Source: Chlorophyllum brunneum
Taxonomy: Eukaryota; Basidiomycota; Agaricomycetes; Agaricales; Agaricaceae
Assembly (NCBI GenBank): GCA_963576785.1
Contig: OY756148.1
Location: 2,046,001 to 2,110,000, forward strand
DNA length: 64,000 bases
Direction of reading: 5' to 3'
Part shown: one piece after another, positions 1 through 11,345 of the stretch
Layout: each line of letters starts with the position of its first letter
Numbering within the stretch: position 1 is the first letter of the stretch
The notes under the pieces: model-generated
Told to the model about the DNA's origin: nothing
What the model saw: only the letters and a program-made list of their open reading frames with translations
Databases searched by the model: none
Position numbers and translations under genes: made by a program

Positions 1-2
1 GT

Positions 3-2307
3 TTAAGTTACTTCATTCGATGAGGGTGCACCCCACGATTCAAATCGTTCGATGCGATATAACCTTTCTCCTTCCTCTAAATCTGCGGTCCGAAACTCAC
101 GATAGGTCCCTTTGACAAAGTTCATCTCCCAATACCAGAAAATCGCCTTGGATCCACGCCCAACCAAGTACAGTCCTGATTCCACATTTTGCGGTGATTT
201 TTTACGGAACAGAGACTTGAATGTGGAGAGACCAAGCCGAGGTGACCATCGTTGTATGATCCCAGCTTCCTCATCTTGTTCAATTCTCTAAGTAGTTCAT
301 GATTAGCTGATAGGTCGAAACACAGACAAAACGTTGAGGTAGCTCACCTTTTTCAACTCCACGGCTAGTTTCGCAAACCCCTCAGCACTCAGCTCAACCC
401 CATCGAGCCAGCCGGACCGAGCCAATCTAGTGGCACCAACATATTTGAACAGGGAGGAGTGATGGAAGACCTGCGACCCCACCACCAAATTCGAGTAATG
501 CCACGCCTGAATCCGGAGTTGCTTTCGAAAATCGCATGCAACCAATTTCTGTCGCAGCGCCAAATCCAGCTCCGAGAACCAATCACAGTATATAATAGCC
601 TCATCGTAGACCAGAAATCTAATAAGAGAGTTGGTGAACTCGTTTCCATATGGGTGCGAAAGAGAGGAGCCAGAATTAGATACGCCGGTGACTGGAATTA
701 GTTCTGGACAGACCAAAAGTCAACTTGAGAGCTTAATGGAACAGTTAACAGCTAACCCGTATGTCGAAAACGGTGGTTCTCCTCGTGTTCGAGCCGTAGC
801 TGGAAGAAGTTCTCGAATTGACGCTTGGAACATTCAGAACTTGAGAGTCCGACACAAAATGCCTCTGAGCGACCTGGGTCGAGAAGGAAATCCGCGAATG
901 ATTTGTGGTAGAAATGGATCTTCCCACCAAGTTGCCGTATCTGCTGGCTCAAGGACTTAATGTTTCGATGACTCTCGAACGTTTCGTGGAAAGGGCGGTT
1001 TATGTTCCAATCTTGATTGAGATTAAGTGGTTCGTCTTCTTCCTGAAACCGAATCACAGCGCTCAGCTGAGCGCAAAGTGTGTGAATCTCTGCTTTCGTC
1101 AACCTGAGAATATTTGCTATGAATGCTACTCCAGATTCAGCTTCTGGTAGGCACAAGTATCCGAGGAGGAGAAGAACGGAAGAAAGTATTCGGTCGGGGA
1201 TCCGACGCATGATCAACAAGTAAAACGCATCCAACTCCGCGAAAGGTGGTGAGCCGGGAAGAGTCTTCTTGTCAGTCTCGGATATGACGGCGAGAACGGC
1301 ACGCAGGGGCTGGTCGAGCGAAAGCCAGCCTGGCTGAGCGACAAATCTGTACACCGTTGCCGCGTAGATGAATAGACCTTTCGTAGCCTTCACAATCGTC
1401 TTCATATCGCTCTGCGAAGGCCATGGGGATTCCATGGCAATGTTGCGGCGCCGAAGGAGATTATCAAAGCTACTCCTCAAGTAGAGCTCGATGTCGCCGT
1501 CAGCGTTGTGCGAAACAGGAAGAGTCATCATGTAACAGACGTCAGTGATTTGAGAGAAGGTGGCTTCGATATGAGCTTCAGGACGACTGAAGAACATCCA
1601 ACACAAGGGAATAGTACCCTCACGAGCGGATGCAGCAATGATTTCGATGATCTCACATTGCGCATCCACACTCTCGCACTCGTCCAACCCATCAATGATG
1701 ATCGATATTCTCTTCCCGATCCCCTTTCCCTGCCTTTCCAACTCTACCAATGGATCGACGATCAGACCTCGAAATTGGAACTCCATCGCTTTATTAACAA
1801 GCGTCTTGTCACGAAGAATCTTCCTATCAACCAGCTCTCTGTAATCTGCAAACCCGACAGAGAGCTGATACGCAATCGAAGGAAAGAACGTATCATGCTT
1901 GCTCCTTCCACGACTCGAAAAAAAATACGCAGCACCAAGTGCTCCTGAATTCTTGATTTTCTCCGCAGAAGTTTGAGCCACTGCAGATTTCCCAACTCCA
2001 GCAGCTCCTTCCATCCATAACAAAGGTAAGGGTGAGGTGTGGAGAGTGGGTAAAGCCCATAAAGAAATATCTTCAAAATATTGTTCTCGAGTTCCTGGGA
2101 GACAACGAGGGGCCTCGGCGCGGGCACCAGAGTCGTATGCTGCTCCGGGAGTTGAGGCTTCGAGGAGAATGTCGATACCTGGCATGGATCAGTCCCAACG
2201 GCCTACTAACAGCTTTGCCCAACCTCACCGCTTGGTCCAGTGGAAGAATTGTCTATGAACTGATTATTGTTGGCAATAATGTTCTGAGCACCTGAAAATA
2301 CGGGCAT
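3..2307 (-). CDS. NACHT NTPase (NLR-like), copy A, intact
   Basis: Probable STAND-type signalling ATPase of the fungal NLR class. The model is complement(3-287, 348-703, 757-2178, 2229-2307), giving 713 residues with every phase closing. The start at 2307 follows the other copies, where the same ATG-CCC opens a 79-88 nt exon. Residues 1-27 carry the short motif G-A-Q-N. Walker A is GAAGVGKS at about 84-91, Walker B is IIIDGLDE at about 186-193, and the sensor-like FFSRPE is near 222. From about residue 500 a conserved domain encoded by exons 3 and 4 follows; it contains CDFRK and ends with GLYLVGRGSKAIFWYWE. No WD40, ankyrin or TPR repeat is visible. The NACHT assignment is secure. A role in heterokaryon incompatibility or immunity is inferred from the family only. 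Confidence 0.9.
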
Positions 2308-2579
2308 TTTGCTGAGCGCAAGGTAGTGTTCGAAGTAGAGTGCACTGTGGGAGCCAATCGATCTTTGTCGCTTAGTAGTGCCCGGCGCTCAAGTTAACAT
2401 CAACTCGTGTTGGCGCATTGGGCGAAAAATATTGGATTGATAAATGTGTGCCAAGGCCGTACCGGAATTAACTCCAGATTATACCCATATATTTTAACAG
2501 ATACTTACGGCCACTAAGCAGTAGACACTTGGTGTCTTAGTTCATTGGCATTCAGTTAAGGGACACCTGGGGACACAGG

Positions 2580-3032
2580 GGGCCTCCGACTGAGCAATTC
2601 GGTTCCCCAACTGTCTGGGGCATGTTGTAGCCTGTTAATGTTCAATATGACCTCCCAACAACTCCAGCCACTCAAAATTCAAGCGGAAGACGACAAGTAT
2701 ATCTTGACCACAATTGATCCCAAGACGAAACAGCACATTGCTATATGTGATCTATGCAGCCCTGCCAGCACGGCAAAAGACAATCTCGCAGGTATGAGTC
2801 TATTATCCTTAAAAGGCTCAAAACTTAAATATGTTCTAATTAATGTTACATTGTATCTGCCTACAGTGGTCTGGCATAACCCTTGAACCTGTTATCATGT
2901 TATCACAAGATATTGGTCGCTCTGACCTGCATTGTGACTAGGGCCTCATGGGCGCCAGTCGTTCCCCAAAAGGCAGTTCACACGGGGTACCCCCCAGATA
3001 GTTGGGGAACCGAATTGCTCGGTCGGAGGCCC
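2580..3032. mobile_element. Foldback/MITE-like element
   Basis: Two arms of 40 bp face each other, 2581-2620 and 2992-3031, matching at 38 of 40 positions when one is reverse-complemented; the arms start with GGCCTCCGA. The 371 bp between them contain a possible two-exon mini-ORF starting at 2638, with a donor near 2791 and an acceptor near 2865, coding for roughly 58 residues unlike any family I know. No convincing target-site duplication is seen. It is most likely a non-autonomous DNA element or a remnant. It fills the gap between NACHT A and the membrane-protein gene. Confidence 0.6.
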
Positions 3033-3212
3033 GTAATACACTAACTACCAAAACCGTACATATATATATATGAGCAAATCCAGAAAAAATCATGTACTGT
3101 ATATACAACACCACTCCAAACCAAGTCCATATGCTCAAAAAAAAAAAAGAGAATGAAAAATAAACGTCGACAACACCCAATTGTCAATCCAAAAAAAAAA
3201 AAATCTACTCTC

Positions 3213-5245
3213 TCAAAAGAAAATCTTTACATCATTCGATAACGCTCTCGCAAGCGGACTCGACTTCTTCGGTTGCGTCCCCGATACCAGCACCACCTTC
3301 TTCTTCTCTCCCAATCCCCTCCCAACACCAAATTCACTCCCAACACTTCCTAAATCCAATCTCGGTGGCGACGACCCACTCATATGATCCGGTTCATTAG
3401 TATAATGTCCATATTCCATGGAATACGGCGCCGACGACTGCGAATACATCGATTCCGACACTCCATCAGAAGAAGATAAATCACTCGAATAACTTGATTT
3501 AGTTCTTGATCCAGGTATTACACTCCTCGCTGCTCCAGGTGGTAATCCTCCATTTCCGAGCTTTGCACCTCCAGAAGAAACCACACCAAATTCCGATATC
3601 CTCGAATCGCTACCGCCAGAAGTAGTTCCTATAATTGGTATAGTGTTATCCGGCTCTTTCGGGAAAATATATGATGGTGGTGGTGATGCCGAAGGAAGAT
3701 TAGATACTTGAGGTCCCGGCGTGATAGAGGAAGAAGTTCCAGGCGTGGGGTTTGTACGTGAAGATGTCGAAATGAGATCATTACCACCACCGCCACTGCG
3801 GTCATGTCTGCCCGTGCCAGGGGTAGGTCCAAGAGTAGTAGGAGGCGATGATCGAATTAGGATACCCTTAGGCGTTGGTGTTTCAGTTGATGAACCCCGC
3901 ATTGCCGACGCAGCAGAATCGGGAGAATGCGGCCGGTTGGATGCGCTTGTAGCCACAACACCCAACGTATTCCCAGAACCAGAACCAGAACCAGAGCTAG
4001 AACCGGTATTCGGAAGAGAACCAGAACCAGGACCCATAACATCATCAACAACCTTCCCCAACTCATCTCCAACCTCCCCACTCAACTTTCTCACATGTCC
4101 AACAAAAGGATCCACAAACTCACTAGCTTCAGTCGGTGGAGGCCAAACCCCTTCTTCACGAAATATTGATCCTGATTCCGAAGCACGAACACGGAATAAT
4201 GATGGAGCTGAAGATGCCGGTGTTGTTGGTCGTGATGTTGTTGTCGTTGTGGCGGTGTGAAGATATGGTGAGGAAGATGAAGTTGGAACGACGAGAGGTC
4301 CAAATCTTGAACTTGTCGCACTCGAAACGCGACTATGTCCTTCTCCGTCTTTTTGTTCAACCATCAATTTACCATTAAACCCAGTCCCACCATCATCAAC
4401 ATCGAAATCTTCATCTTCCAATAACCCTTTCCTCTCTTTTCCTCTCCCACCATAACCCAAACCAATCCCACCCAACAACTTCCTTAACCTATTCCTTCTA
4501 TACCAGAATATAAATCCGAGTAGGATTAGGATGAAGATTATACCCGCTGTCGTTGCTCCTGCGATGATACCGACTTTGTTTTTTGCGTGTGAGGGATTGG
4601 TTGTTTGAAGGGATGTTGGGAGTGGTGCTGTTGACTTTGTAGTTTTGTTAGTTAGTTATTTATTTCTTTAGGGGTGAGAAGGAGGGGGGACGTACGGTGA
4701 GGACTGAACCATCGCTCAGAGTTGTTACGATCACAGTAAATGATGAAGTTGACGTATCCGAAGACGTTGTTGGTGTAGCAGATGTCGAAACAGGAAGTAG
4801 GGCGGTACTGCTGGATGTTGTCGTTGGTATTGAGGTGGAAGTATCAGACGTGCTTTCAGGTAACGAAGAAGACGGGAGGGGATCTACACTCCTAGATGAT
4901 GGTGTTATTGAAGGACTAGATGAGTCCCCGGAAGCTGAGGATGGCGGTGGTGGTTGTGATTGAGGTGAAGGTGGGGCTGAAGAATCCGTCGGTGGTGTCG
5001 ACCTAAATAATTTTTGGTCAGTTGAGGTGTTTAGTGAAATAAAAGAAGGGACAGTTACACTATTGACGGAGTGGGTTGAGCAGGGTCTCCAGGAACCGAG
5101 GTTGGGGGAGAGTCGACCCCTGTTGGTTGATCACCCGTCTACGCACATCAGTCGTTATCAGCCAGAAACGTTTCTAGAGTAAACGTACGGTAGTACCACT
5201 ACCACCTGCGCCTGTCTGGCGAGGCTGAAGATGGTGGAAGAACAT
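3213..5245 (-). CDS. Single-pass membrane protein with Ser/Thr-rich ectodomain
   Basis: Predicted cell-surface protein of 621 residues. The model is complement(3213-4634, 4696-5002, 5059-5138, 5189-5245), all phases consistent. Residues 1-165 are rich in Ser, Thr and Pro and should be heavily O-glycosylated. A transmembrane helix of about 22 residues (IIAGATTAGIIFILILLGF) spans roughly 169-192 and is followed by a basic stop-transfer stretch, WYRRNRLRK. About 430 low-complexity cytoplasmic residues follow, rich in Ser, Gly and Pro. There is no classical signal peptide from the chosen Met; the helix could act as a signal anchor, or an upstream Met at 5302 in another frame could be used. The layout resembles fungal wall-sensor-like proteins, but no Wsc or Mid2 cysteine domain is seen, so function is unassigned. 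Confidence 0.75.
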
Positions 5246-5347
5246 GACGAGGTGGTGTGGTGGTGGTGGTGGGGAGTGGGAAAGAACGAAAAAGGCTGAA
5301 CAGCCATCAAAACACAGCCGAGAGAGCTTAAATTTATTTCCATCAAA

Positions 5348-6836
5348 TCATACAACATATCTCCGAACAACAGCATCGTCACTGGCCGTCCACACTTCAC
5401 TAGCACTACTAGCAACACCGCTTCCAACCCTGACACGAATGTTTCGTACAGGATCACAATCAACGCCGATCAACTCGGTTTGCACACCAGGTCCTTCAGG
5501 GATAACGCTCGCGATATAAGGTAACCCATCCGCAGTAGCAATTGCCAGTCCCACATTCAATTTATCCCCTCCTTGTTCTTTTTCGTAAGCAGCAAAGTTG
5601 AGATCAGTGATACCCGCGTCGTTGCGTTGAAAGAGTGTCAAAGGCGAGGCTAGTGACCGGATATCATACAATGTCACGATACCATCTGATGCGCCGGTTG
5701 CTAAGAGGGATTGTGATGATAGATATGATATGGCGTTTATAGCTGCTGTTGATGTGGTTGGTGAAGAAGAAGATTTGAATGTTGAGGAACGAGTACGCCA
5801 ATCGAATATCTCGAATGAACCGGTTTGTAGACCTGCGTAGGTGACTGTGTGTGCCACTTCGGGCGTCTCTCCTTCGTCCCGTTCTTGGAGTGGCGTATCC
5901 TCACCATCTGGAGGTGTAGGAATCCTTGTTCCGATGGTAGTACATAAAACTGGCGCAGAAGCATTCAAAGTGTGAATTTCAGTTCCAGAAGTGACGTCCC
6001 ATAATCGTAAAGACCAATCCAATGAGGAAGAAATTATATTTCTTCCTTGTCCGATTATACCAGTTGACGTCACCGAACGGGTATGCCCACGAAGGACGCG
6101 TGCAGGATGGACTCTTCCTGAAGACGATTCAGGCCATGTTTCAGGAAACTCGGCGGAGAGAATGGATAAACCAAAGTCTGTGCCGGAGGACAAAAGGACG
6201 CGAGAGGATGGAAAGAAAGTGAGAGAGGTGATGTTGGAGACGTGTGGTTTTGATACGATTTTACGTTTGCTGTTGTTGATTTGTTGGATTGTAGGTGCGT
6301 TTGGGTAGGGAGTGGTGGGGGGAGTGGAGGGGTAGATGAGGACCGAACCGTCGAGATGGCCCGTTGCGAATCTGGAAGCGTCTGGCGAGACGTCAAAGGC
6401 CGTTATTCGCTGAGGCTACGGGGGATAAGTAGAGGATCATTATGGACACAGATAACACGCACTCTCAGGGGATTCGTGCGCTCAGGGTCGGTGTAATCTT
6501 GGGCAGATAGTGCAACTGATGTCGGTGGGATATCCAGAGATCTACACCCGGCGGTATACCCCTGCACGCCATGAGTACCTTTGTCCCCGAAGGCACGATA
6601 GAAAGACTGACACTCTCCGTCTTGACAAACTCGACATCGCCCTCCTTTGCACTGAACCTGATCAAATCTCGCTTAACCTCGACCTCGACGCTTGCATGGA
6701 CCGATCTCTCTCCGGTCTTATAACACGACACCCAGAACTTATCGGCAGGCACGACGCCCTCATGGACATCCCTGACGACATCGACAAAGTCCCTCTGGAC
6801 AGTAATGACAGGGAGGGTGATATACGGCAATGACAT
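5348..6836 (-). CDS. PAAF1/Rpn14-like WD40 proteasome-assembly chaperone
   Basis: WD40 protein of 461 residues, modelled as complement(5348-6409, 6463-6561, 6612-6836). It opens with a non-WD region (FWVSCYK, then PPTSVALSA) typical of PAAF1/Rpn14. The propeller follows: ITAFDVSPD with ATGHLDG, then SSSLDWSLRLWD, LLATGASDGIVTLYD and WTASDDAVVRRY. The family binds the Rpt ATPases and assists assembly of the 19S base. The first intron (6562-6611) was placed because it restores the conserved PPTSVALS frame; its GTCAGT donor is acceptable but not ideal. The gene is divergent from the MAP kinase kinase, with 81 bp between start codons, and its 3' end converges on no gene because its downstream neighbour runs the same way. 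Confidence 0.85.
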
Positions 6837-6917
6837 CAGGTTTGTATGGCGGTGTTTGGCGACGGTGTCATGACGGATAAAACGGTAACCAAAAGTCGGC
6901 TTCCTCACAACCCTCTA
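6837..6917. promoter_or_regulatory. Short bidirectional promoter region
   Basis: Only 81 bp separate the chosen start codons of the PAAF1-like gene (minus) and the MAP kinase kinase gene (plus). If the first kinase Met at 6846 were used, the gap would be 9 bp. Transcription start sites must therefore lie inside the neighbouring gene or the genes must share promoter elements. No TATA box is obvious. Confidence 0.5.
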
Positions 6918-8638
6918 ATGTCCCTGCCACCTCCCTCCAGACCACTCCGCACAAAACGAAACTTCAAGGCTCTCCAGCTCCCCACTGGGCCTACTCTCAA
7001 CCTCGCTCCCGTCGCCTCCTCATCGCCCTCGGGTTTTCGCAGACCACCCCCACCGACGGGGTCCTCACCACCATCTAATGCGAGTAGTAACGCCACCGTC
7101 ACCGCCCACAACGCAGGAGCAACTCCCCTACCGTCCTCTTTAAACCCGAACGCACCTATACCCTCCACCGGCGATACCCCCGTCACATCCCAGCAGCGTA
7201 GTGCCATCCGCGCCACTATCACAAAAACCATCGCTGGTTTCACCAGTAGATCCCTCGATCTCCAGAATGAAAAGTTGGTTCATATACGAGAGATCGGTCA
7301 GGGCAATGGCGGCAGCGTATCCCTAGTCCGACATCGCGATACCCAGATTGTCATGGCCAAAAAGGTATACTTGTTCGACATCCCCTTTTCTCTGCTCGAT
7401 AATATTCACCTTTTTTTCCATTCAGATCGTACTTATAGACGCCAAGCCAAGCATCCGAAAACAGATCGTCCGTGAGCTGCAAATCATGCATGAATGCAAT
7501 TCCCGATATATCATCGAATGTTATGGTTCATACCTCTCGGATCCCAATATCTGTATCTGCATGGAATATATGGATCGTGGATCCTTTGATCGCATATACA
7601 AGAAAATCGGTCCCATTCAAGTCGAAGTTGTCGCCAGCGTGGCTATGAGTGTGTTGGAGGGTTTGACGTACTTGTATGATGTTCATCGGATTATACATCG
7701 AGGTACTGTCTCTCGCCTTTTCTATCAGTATAGTTCTCGTTAAATGTGGAATATTAGATATCAAACCCTCGAATATTTTATGCAACTCGAAAGGCGAAAT
7801 CAAGTTGTGCGATTTTGGCGTTTCAGGTGAACTTATCAACTCGATAGCAAACACGTTCGTCGGTACCTCCATCTACATGAGCGTACGCATCTTTCTCCCC
7901 CACCCCCATCCCACACTAACCCAAACTCGTCAATCACAGCCAGAACGCATACAAGGCGCCGAATACTCTGTCAAATCAGACGTCTGGTCTCTCGGAATCA
8001 CCCTAGTCGAACTCGCCACAGGCAGATTCCCCTTCTCCGACGAATCCGATGACCTCAATTCCCCATCACCATCGACATCCACTCACGCCACACGCGGTAC
8101 CACTCACCACCACCACCACCTTTCACCAAATCCACCTGCACGATTACCTGATCTGGATGAAGAAAACGTGATGATTATCACCGCCGCCACTGCTAGTTTA
8201 CATCTTAACCCTTTTGCGGATTCGGGTACAGCTACGCAAGCTCATCCTTCTCTTCCTCCTCCACCACCACCTTCTTCAACCACGAATAAACAACATCAAC
8301 AACATACAAGAAGAAAATCGAATGGAGTTAGTTTACACGGAGGTGGAATGACGATGTCGATTATTGAACTTATGCATCATATTGTGAGGGAGCCGGCTCC
8401 CCGGTTACCTGAAGGAAGGTTTGTGAAGGATGCAGAGGAATTTGTGGATGCGTGTTTAGAGAAGGAGGTTGAGACGAGAGGTACGCCTGGGGTTTTATTG
8501 GTATGTTCTTTCCTTTCTCCTTTGTTGGTGGTGCTCATTGCGTGCGTGTTTATTTTTGGGTAGAAATATAAATGGGTACAGGATGCGAAACGATCGATGT
8601 TTGATTTAGCTGCGTGGGCACAGAGTTTTGAACCTTGA
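6918..8638 (+). CDS. MAP kinase kinase (STE7/MEK family)
   Basis: Dual-specificity kinase of 494 residues, joined from 6918-7364, 7426-7702, 7758-7882, 7940-8500 and 8564-8638. The N-terminus contains [10 protein letters not shown], common in fungal MEKs, then a Pro/Ser-rich stretch. The ATP-binding glycine loop reads GQGNGGSV, the lysine lies in [13 protein letters not shown], the catalytic loop is [10 protein letters not shown] (completed across intron 2), and the magnesium loop is DFGVSGEL. The activation segment has the MEK pattern S-x-A-x-T in [10 protein letters not shown]. Between kinase subdomains IX and X lies a long His/Pro/Ser insert with runs of His and Pro. The tail ends [11 protein letters not shown]. 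The start at 6918 is preferred to 6846 because the upstream extension has no family resemblance. Which MAPK cascade it serves cannot be told. Confidence 0.9.
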
Positions 8639-9161
8639 GTTTTTGAGGATTTTTTTTGGCTTGGCCTGGTGTTCGGAGTTCCTTCCTTTTTCCCGTGTTT
8701 TGGGATTAGCATATGATACCACAATTGTAGTAGGCTTGATTGCTTTTGATATTAATGGGTTGCGTTGGTACAGTAACTAGTGGGATGAATATGAATAGAC
8801 GCACGTGCGTCTGTCGTTAAATATGTCAGACATATACAGGGGGGAAGCAACGGTTGTCTTGGAGAGCATTTCTGTAAATTATATCTTGACACTTGACTCG
8901 GGATGGTCGGATATGGTTTTTTCGTCCACCGACCAGATAAGATTCTTTGAATGATAGACAAGGAGTTGGGCTTTGAGTCATGTGTTGTTCGTAGTTTTTA
9001 GTTTCGCGGAGTCGGTTTTTATAGGAGTATTATTTATGTAGACATTGTGACTGCCAAGTTGGAGTTTGGGATCGGTCGTGTTAGAGTTGGGAGGTACCGA
9101 ATGGAAGCTACTTTGCAAAATTACGTTTTTTGGATTTCGGAAGTAAGCATTTCGATAAAAT
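8639..9161. other. Convergent intergenic spacer
   Basis: No gene is supported between the 3' ends of the kinase and the GST gene. One detail is a perfect 16 bp palindrome at 8797-8812 with a CACGTG core. It lies between two transcript ends rather than in a promoter, so a bHLH-site reading is doubtful. Confidence 0.5.
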
Positions 9162-10007
9162 TCAAACAATCAAACGGGCACAGATATTCTCCTTTACTTC
9201 CTTCCAAGATTCACGACCCAACAACTCCTTAACCCATCTCTCAACACCAGGTCTCCCTTCGAATATTTGAATATTGGCGTTTTCGACTAGGCCACCTAGG
9301 ACTGGGATGTGGCATATATCAGCTAAAGTAATCTCCTAAAAAAATTTCAGTATATCGGAATGGGAGTAAGGCGAAATATGAAAGACACACGTTATCAGCG
9401 ATGTATTTTTGTTTAGATAGGATCCTTTCGTAGATGTCGAGTTTCGTGAAAAGATTCTTTTTAGAATCTTCAACTACTTTTTGATCCGTTTCAACACCGA
9501 AACACCTACACACATACACACACAAAAGATCATCGATATTTGCAACGCTAGAAAGGGATATCGGGGGGAGGTTTGGTGACTTACTTTTTGCTAAAAGTTT
9601 CAAAAATGATAGGACCGGCGTTTCGGATTATATGGAGTGCTTCAACCCAAATTGCTTGATCCACCAATGCGCGTTTTTGGGGGTTGGTGGGTAAGAGTCG
9701 AATACCCTGATTTGGGTATTTTTCTTCTAGATATCGAGCGATTGCGCGACTTTCGTATAGGATGAAACCATCATCGTCCTAAGTGATTAAACCGTTTAAA
9801 AAAATTTTTTTTTTTTTGGGGGATTAGGTGACTAACGATGATGGGGACTTGTCCAAAAGGGTGTTTGGTGATATATTCGGGTGTTTTGTGTTCGCGTTTG
9901 GTGAGATCGATGTTGATGTATTCGAAAGGGATTTGTTTTTCGTAGAGGATGACTGCGATGGTTTGGGATGGGGTTGATAGTGGCCATCCGTAGAGTTTGA
10001 GAACCAT
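9162..10007 (-). CDS. Glutathione S-transferase
   Basis: Cytosolic GST of 217 residues, the usual family length. The model is complement(9162-9335, 9391-9505, 9585-9778, 9837-10007), phases consistent. The thioredoxin-like N-terminus starts MVLKLYGWPLS, includes HPFGQVPII, and has the glutathione-binding ESRAIARYL helix start at about residues 65-75. The C-terminal helical domain includes TLADICHIPVL. It fits the fungal phi/GTT1-like group, whose members conjugate glutathione to electrophiles. The first intron contains an A/T homopolymer run of about 20 bases near 9800. An in-frame upstream Met at 10031 would add eight residues; the start at 10007 fits the family better. Confidence 0.88.
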
Positions 10008-10096
10008 TGTACGTTGAGATATTACACACACAGAGAGAGAGGAGGGTTTGTTGAAAGTCAGTTGATTGGATATCTGTAGTGCGAGGTGGTGCTGTC

Positions 10097-10103
10097 TTTA
10101 TAT
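10097..10103 (-). promoter_or_regulatory. TATA box of the GST gene
   Basis: On the minus strand the sequence reads TATAAAG, about 90 bp upstream of the GST start codon, followed by a purine-rich GAGA tract just before the ATG. Position and sequence fit a core promoter; no experimental support. Confidence 0.5.
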
Positions 10104-10922
10104 GGAGTGTCCACCTGTGGATTAAAACCACCGATGCACCACTTTCTTGCATTACCAAGATTCATAACAAAGCTTTTTGATGGAGATTGGTAATTTCAAT
10201 ATTCGACCCTGACGATCTATAAGCATTGGTTCCTCGTCAGCTGAGTGCCGAAAGCATGCGTAATCGAAACCCCATTTCCTTTTTGTGCCGTGTTGGAGAG
10301 GGTAGCTGCGGCAGGTTCATTGCGTGGGTGTGACTAAAGAAGTTGTCTTTGAAGGGTTGTTTTTGACGGCGGCTTGTACCTACTTATATTACGAGTCATG
10401 TTAACACGTGGTGTGACAGCTCGCGACGGTTCACTATGTTTCTGTTAATACTAACACACGGCTTTATAGGAATATCACCGCCTTCTTGGGTCCTTACTGG
10501 TTTGACATATAAAGATCGGGATATCATGGTCGGATGAATAATGACATGGACCCAACAATCAGGATAAACACGTTGGGGAGTTCTCCATTCTTTCCCATAC
10601 ACAGAAGAGAGGCTCGAATGATGAGGGATTCATCGATGGCTTTGGCTAAACCCGACGTGACAGCGTTATTAAATCCCAATCTACACAAAGGCAGTAACAC
10701 CAGATGGGGGGAGCTCCTTCGTGCTAAACAACCCTGTCATTTTTCTGCATCGCGGTCTACGTCATGTACATGATCACAAAGCTCAACTTTTTGCCCTTCT
10801 CGCCGAAACTTCAGCACCAATGGGAGCATCATTCCCCAACTAGCGCTGAATGCTCATCACGTCAAAGATCGGATGATCGCACTACGTTCCCCGTCTCACC
10901 GCATTGGTCCTTACATCAAAGG
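10104..10922. other. Intergenic, no gene supported
   Basis: Only short overlapping ORFs with no family resemblance are present. Nothing further can be supported. Confidence 0.5.
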
Positions 10923-11345
10923 ATGTCCATCCTCTCAGGTGCTCAACAACCATCAATTCGTCAAGATCCCTTCGAATGGACCCAGCGCTGACCCCGGGCG
11001 GAATTGTTTCCCTGGAACTCGCAAATAACATATCTCCGGTGTCCTTCGGCCGTGGGGTAAGTGAGCCCATGTTGAACAAGACGAACTGTCTCAATACATA
11101 CTAGAATCCAGTCTGTTTCAAGCAATCAGCTAACCCCTTTAAGACTATTGAAAAAGGCAAACTACCCGGTCTCTCTTCCAGGCTCAAGCTGTTCCGTGGA
11201 AAACTACGGGAATAGGTTGAATGAGGGTTGTATTTGGTCGGGCGTGGATCCAAGGCAATCTTCTGGTTTGGGAGGTAAACATGACAGGGGGTACTATCGC
11301 GGGTTCCGGATAGCCAACCTGGTGAAGGGGAGAGGAGCAATCCCC
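10923..11345 (+). pseudogene. NACHT relic G (exon 1, start of exon 2, exon 4 only)
   Basis: Degraded, internally deleted member of the NACHT family. From 10923 the sequence follows exon 1 of copy B (ATGTCCATCCTCTCAGGTGC against ATGCCCGTCCTCTCAGGTGC) with a small internal deletion. Around 11000-11050 it resembles the start of exon 2 (the PGTRE region). From about 11144 it follows exon 4, including the nucleotides behind GLYLVGRGS, with several frame breaks. The whole NACHT core and exon 3 are missing. It lies about 1.1 kb upstream of copy B in the same orientation and may be the remnant of a tandem neighbour. Confidence 0.7.

Noticed and set aside
3721..4260. 179-codon plus-strand ORF opposite the membrane-protein gene
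   Set aside because: Shadow of the Ser/Gly/Pro-rich coding strand; no start context or introns of its own.
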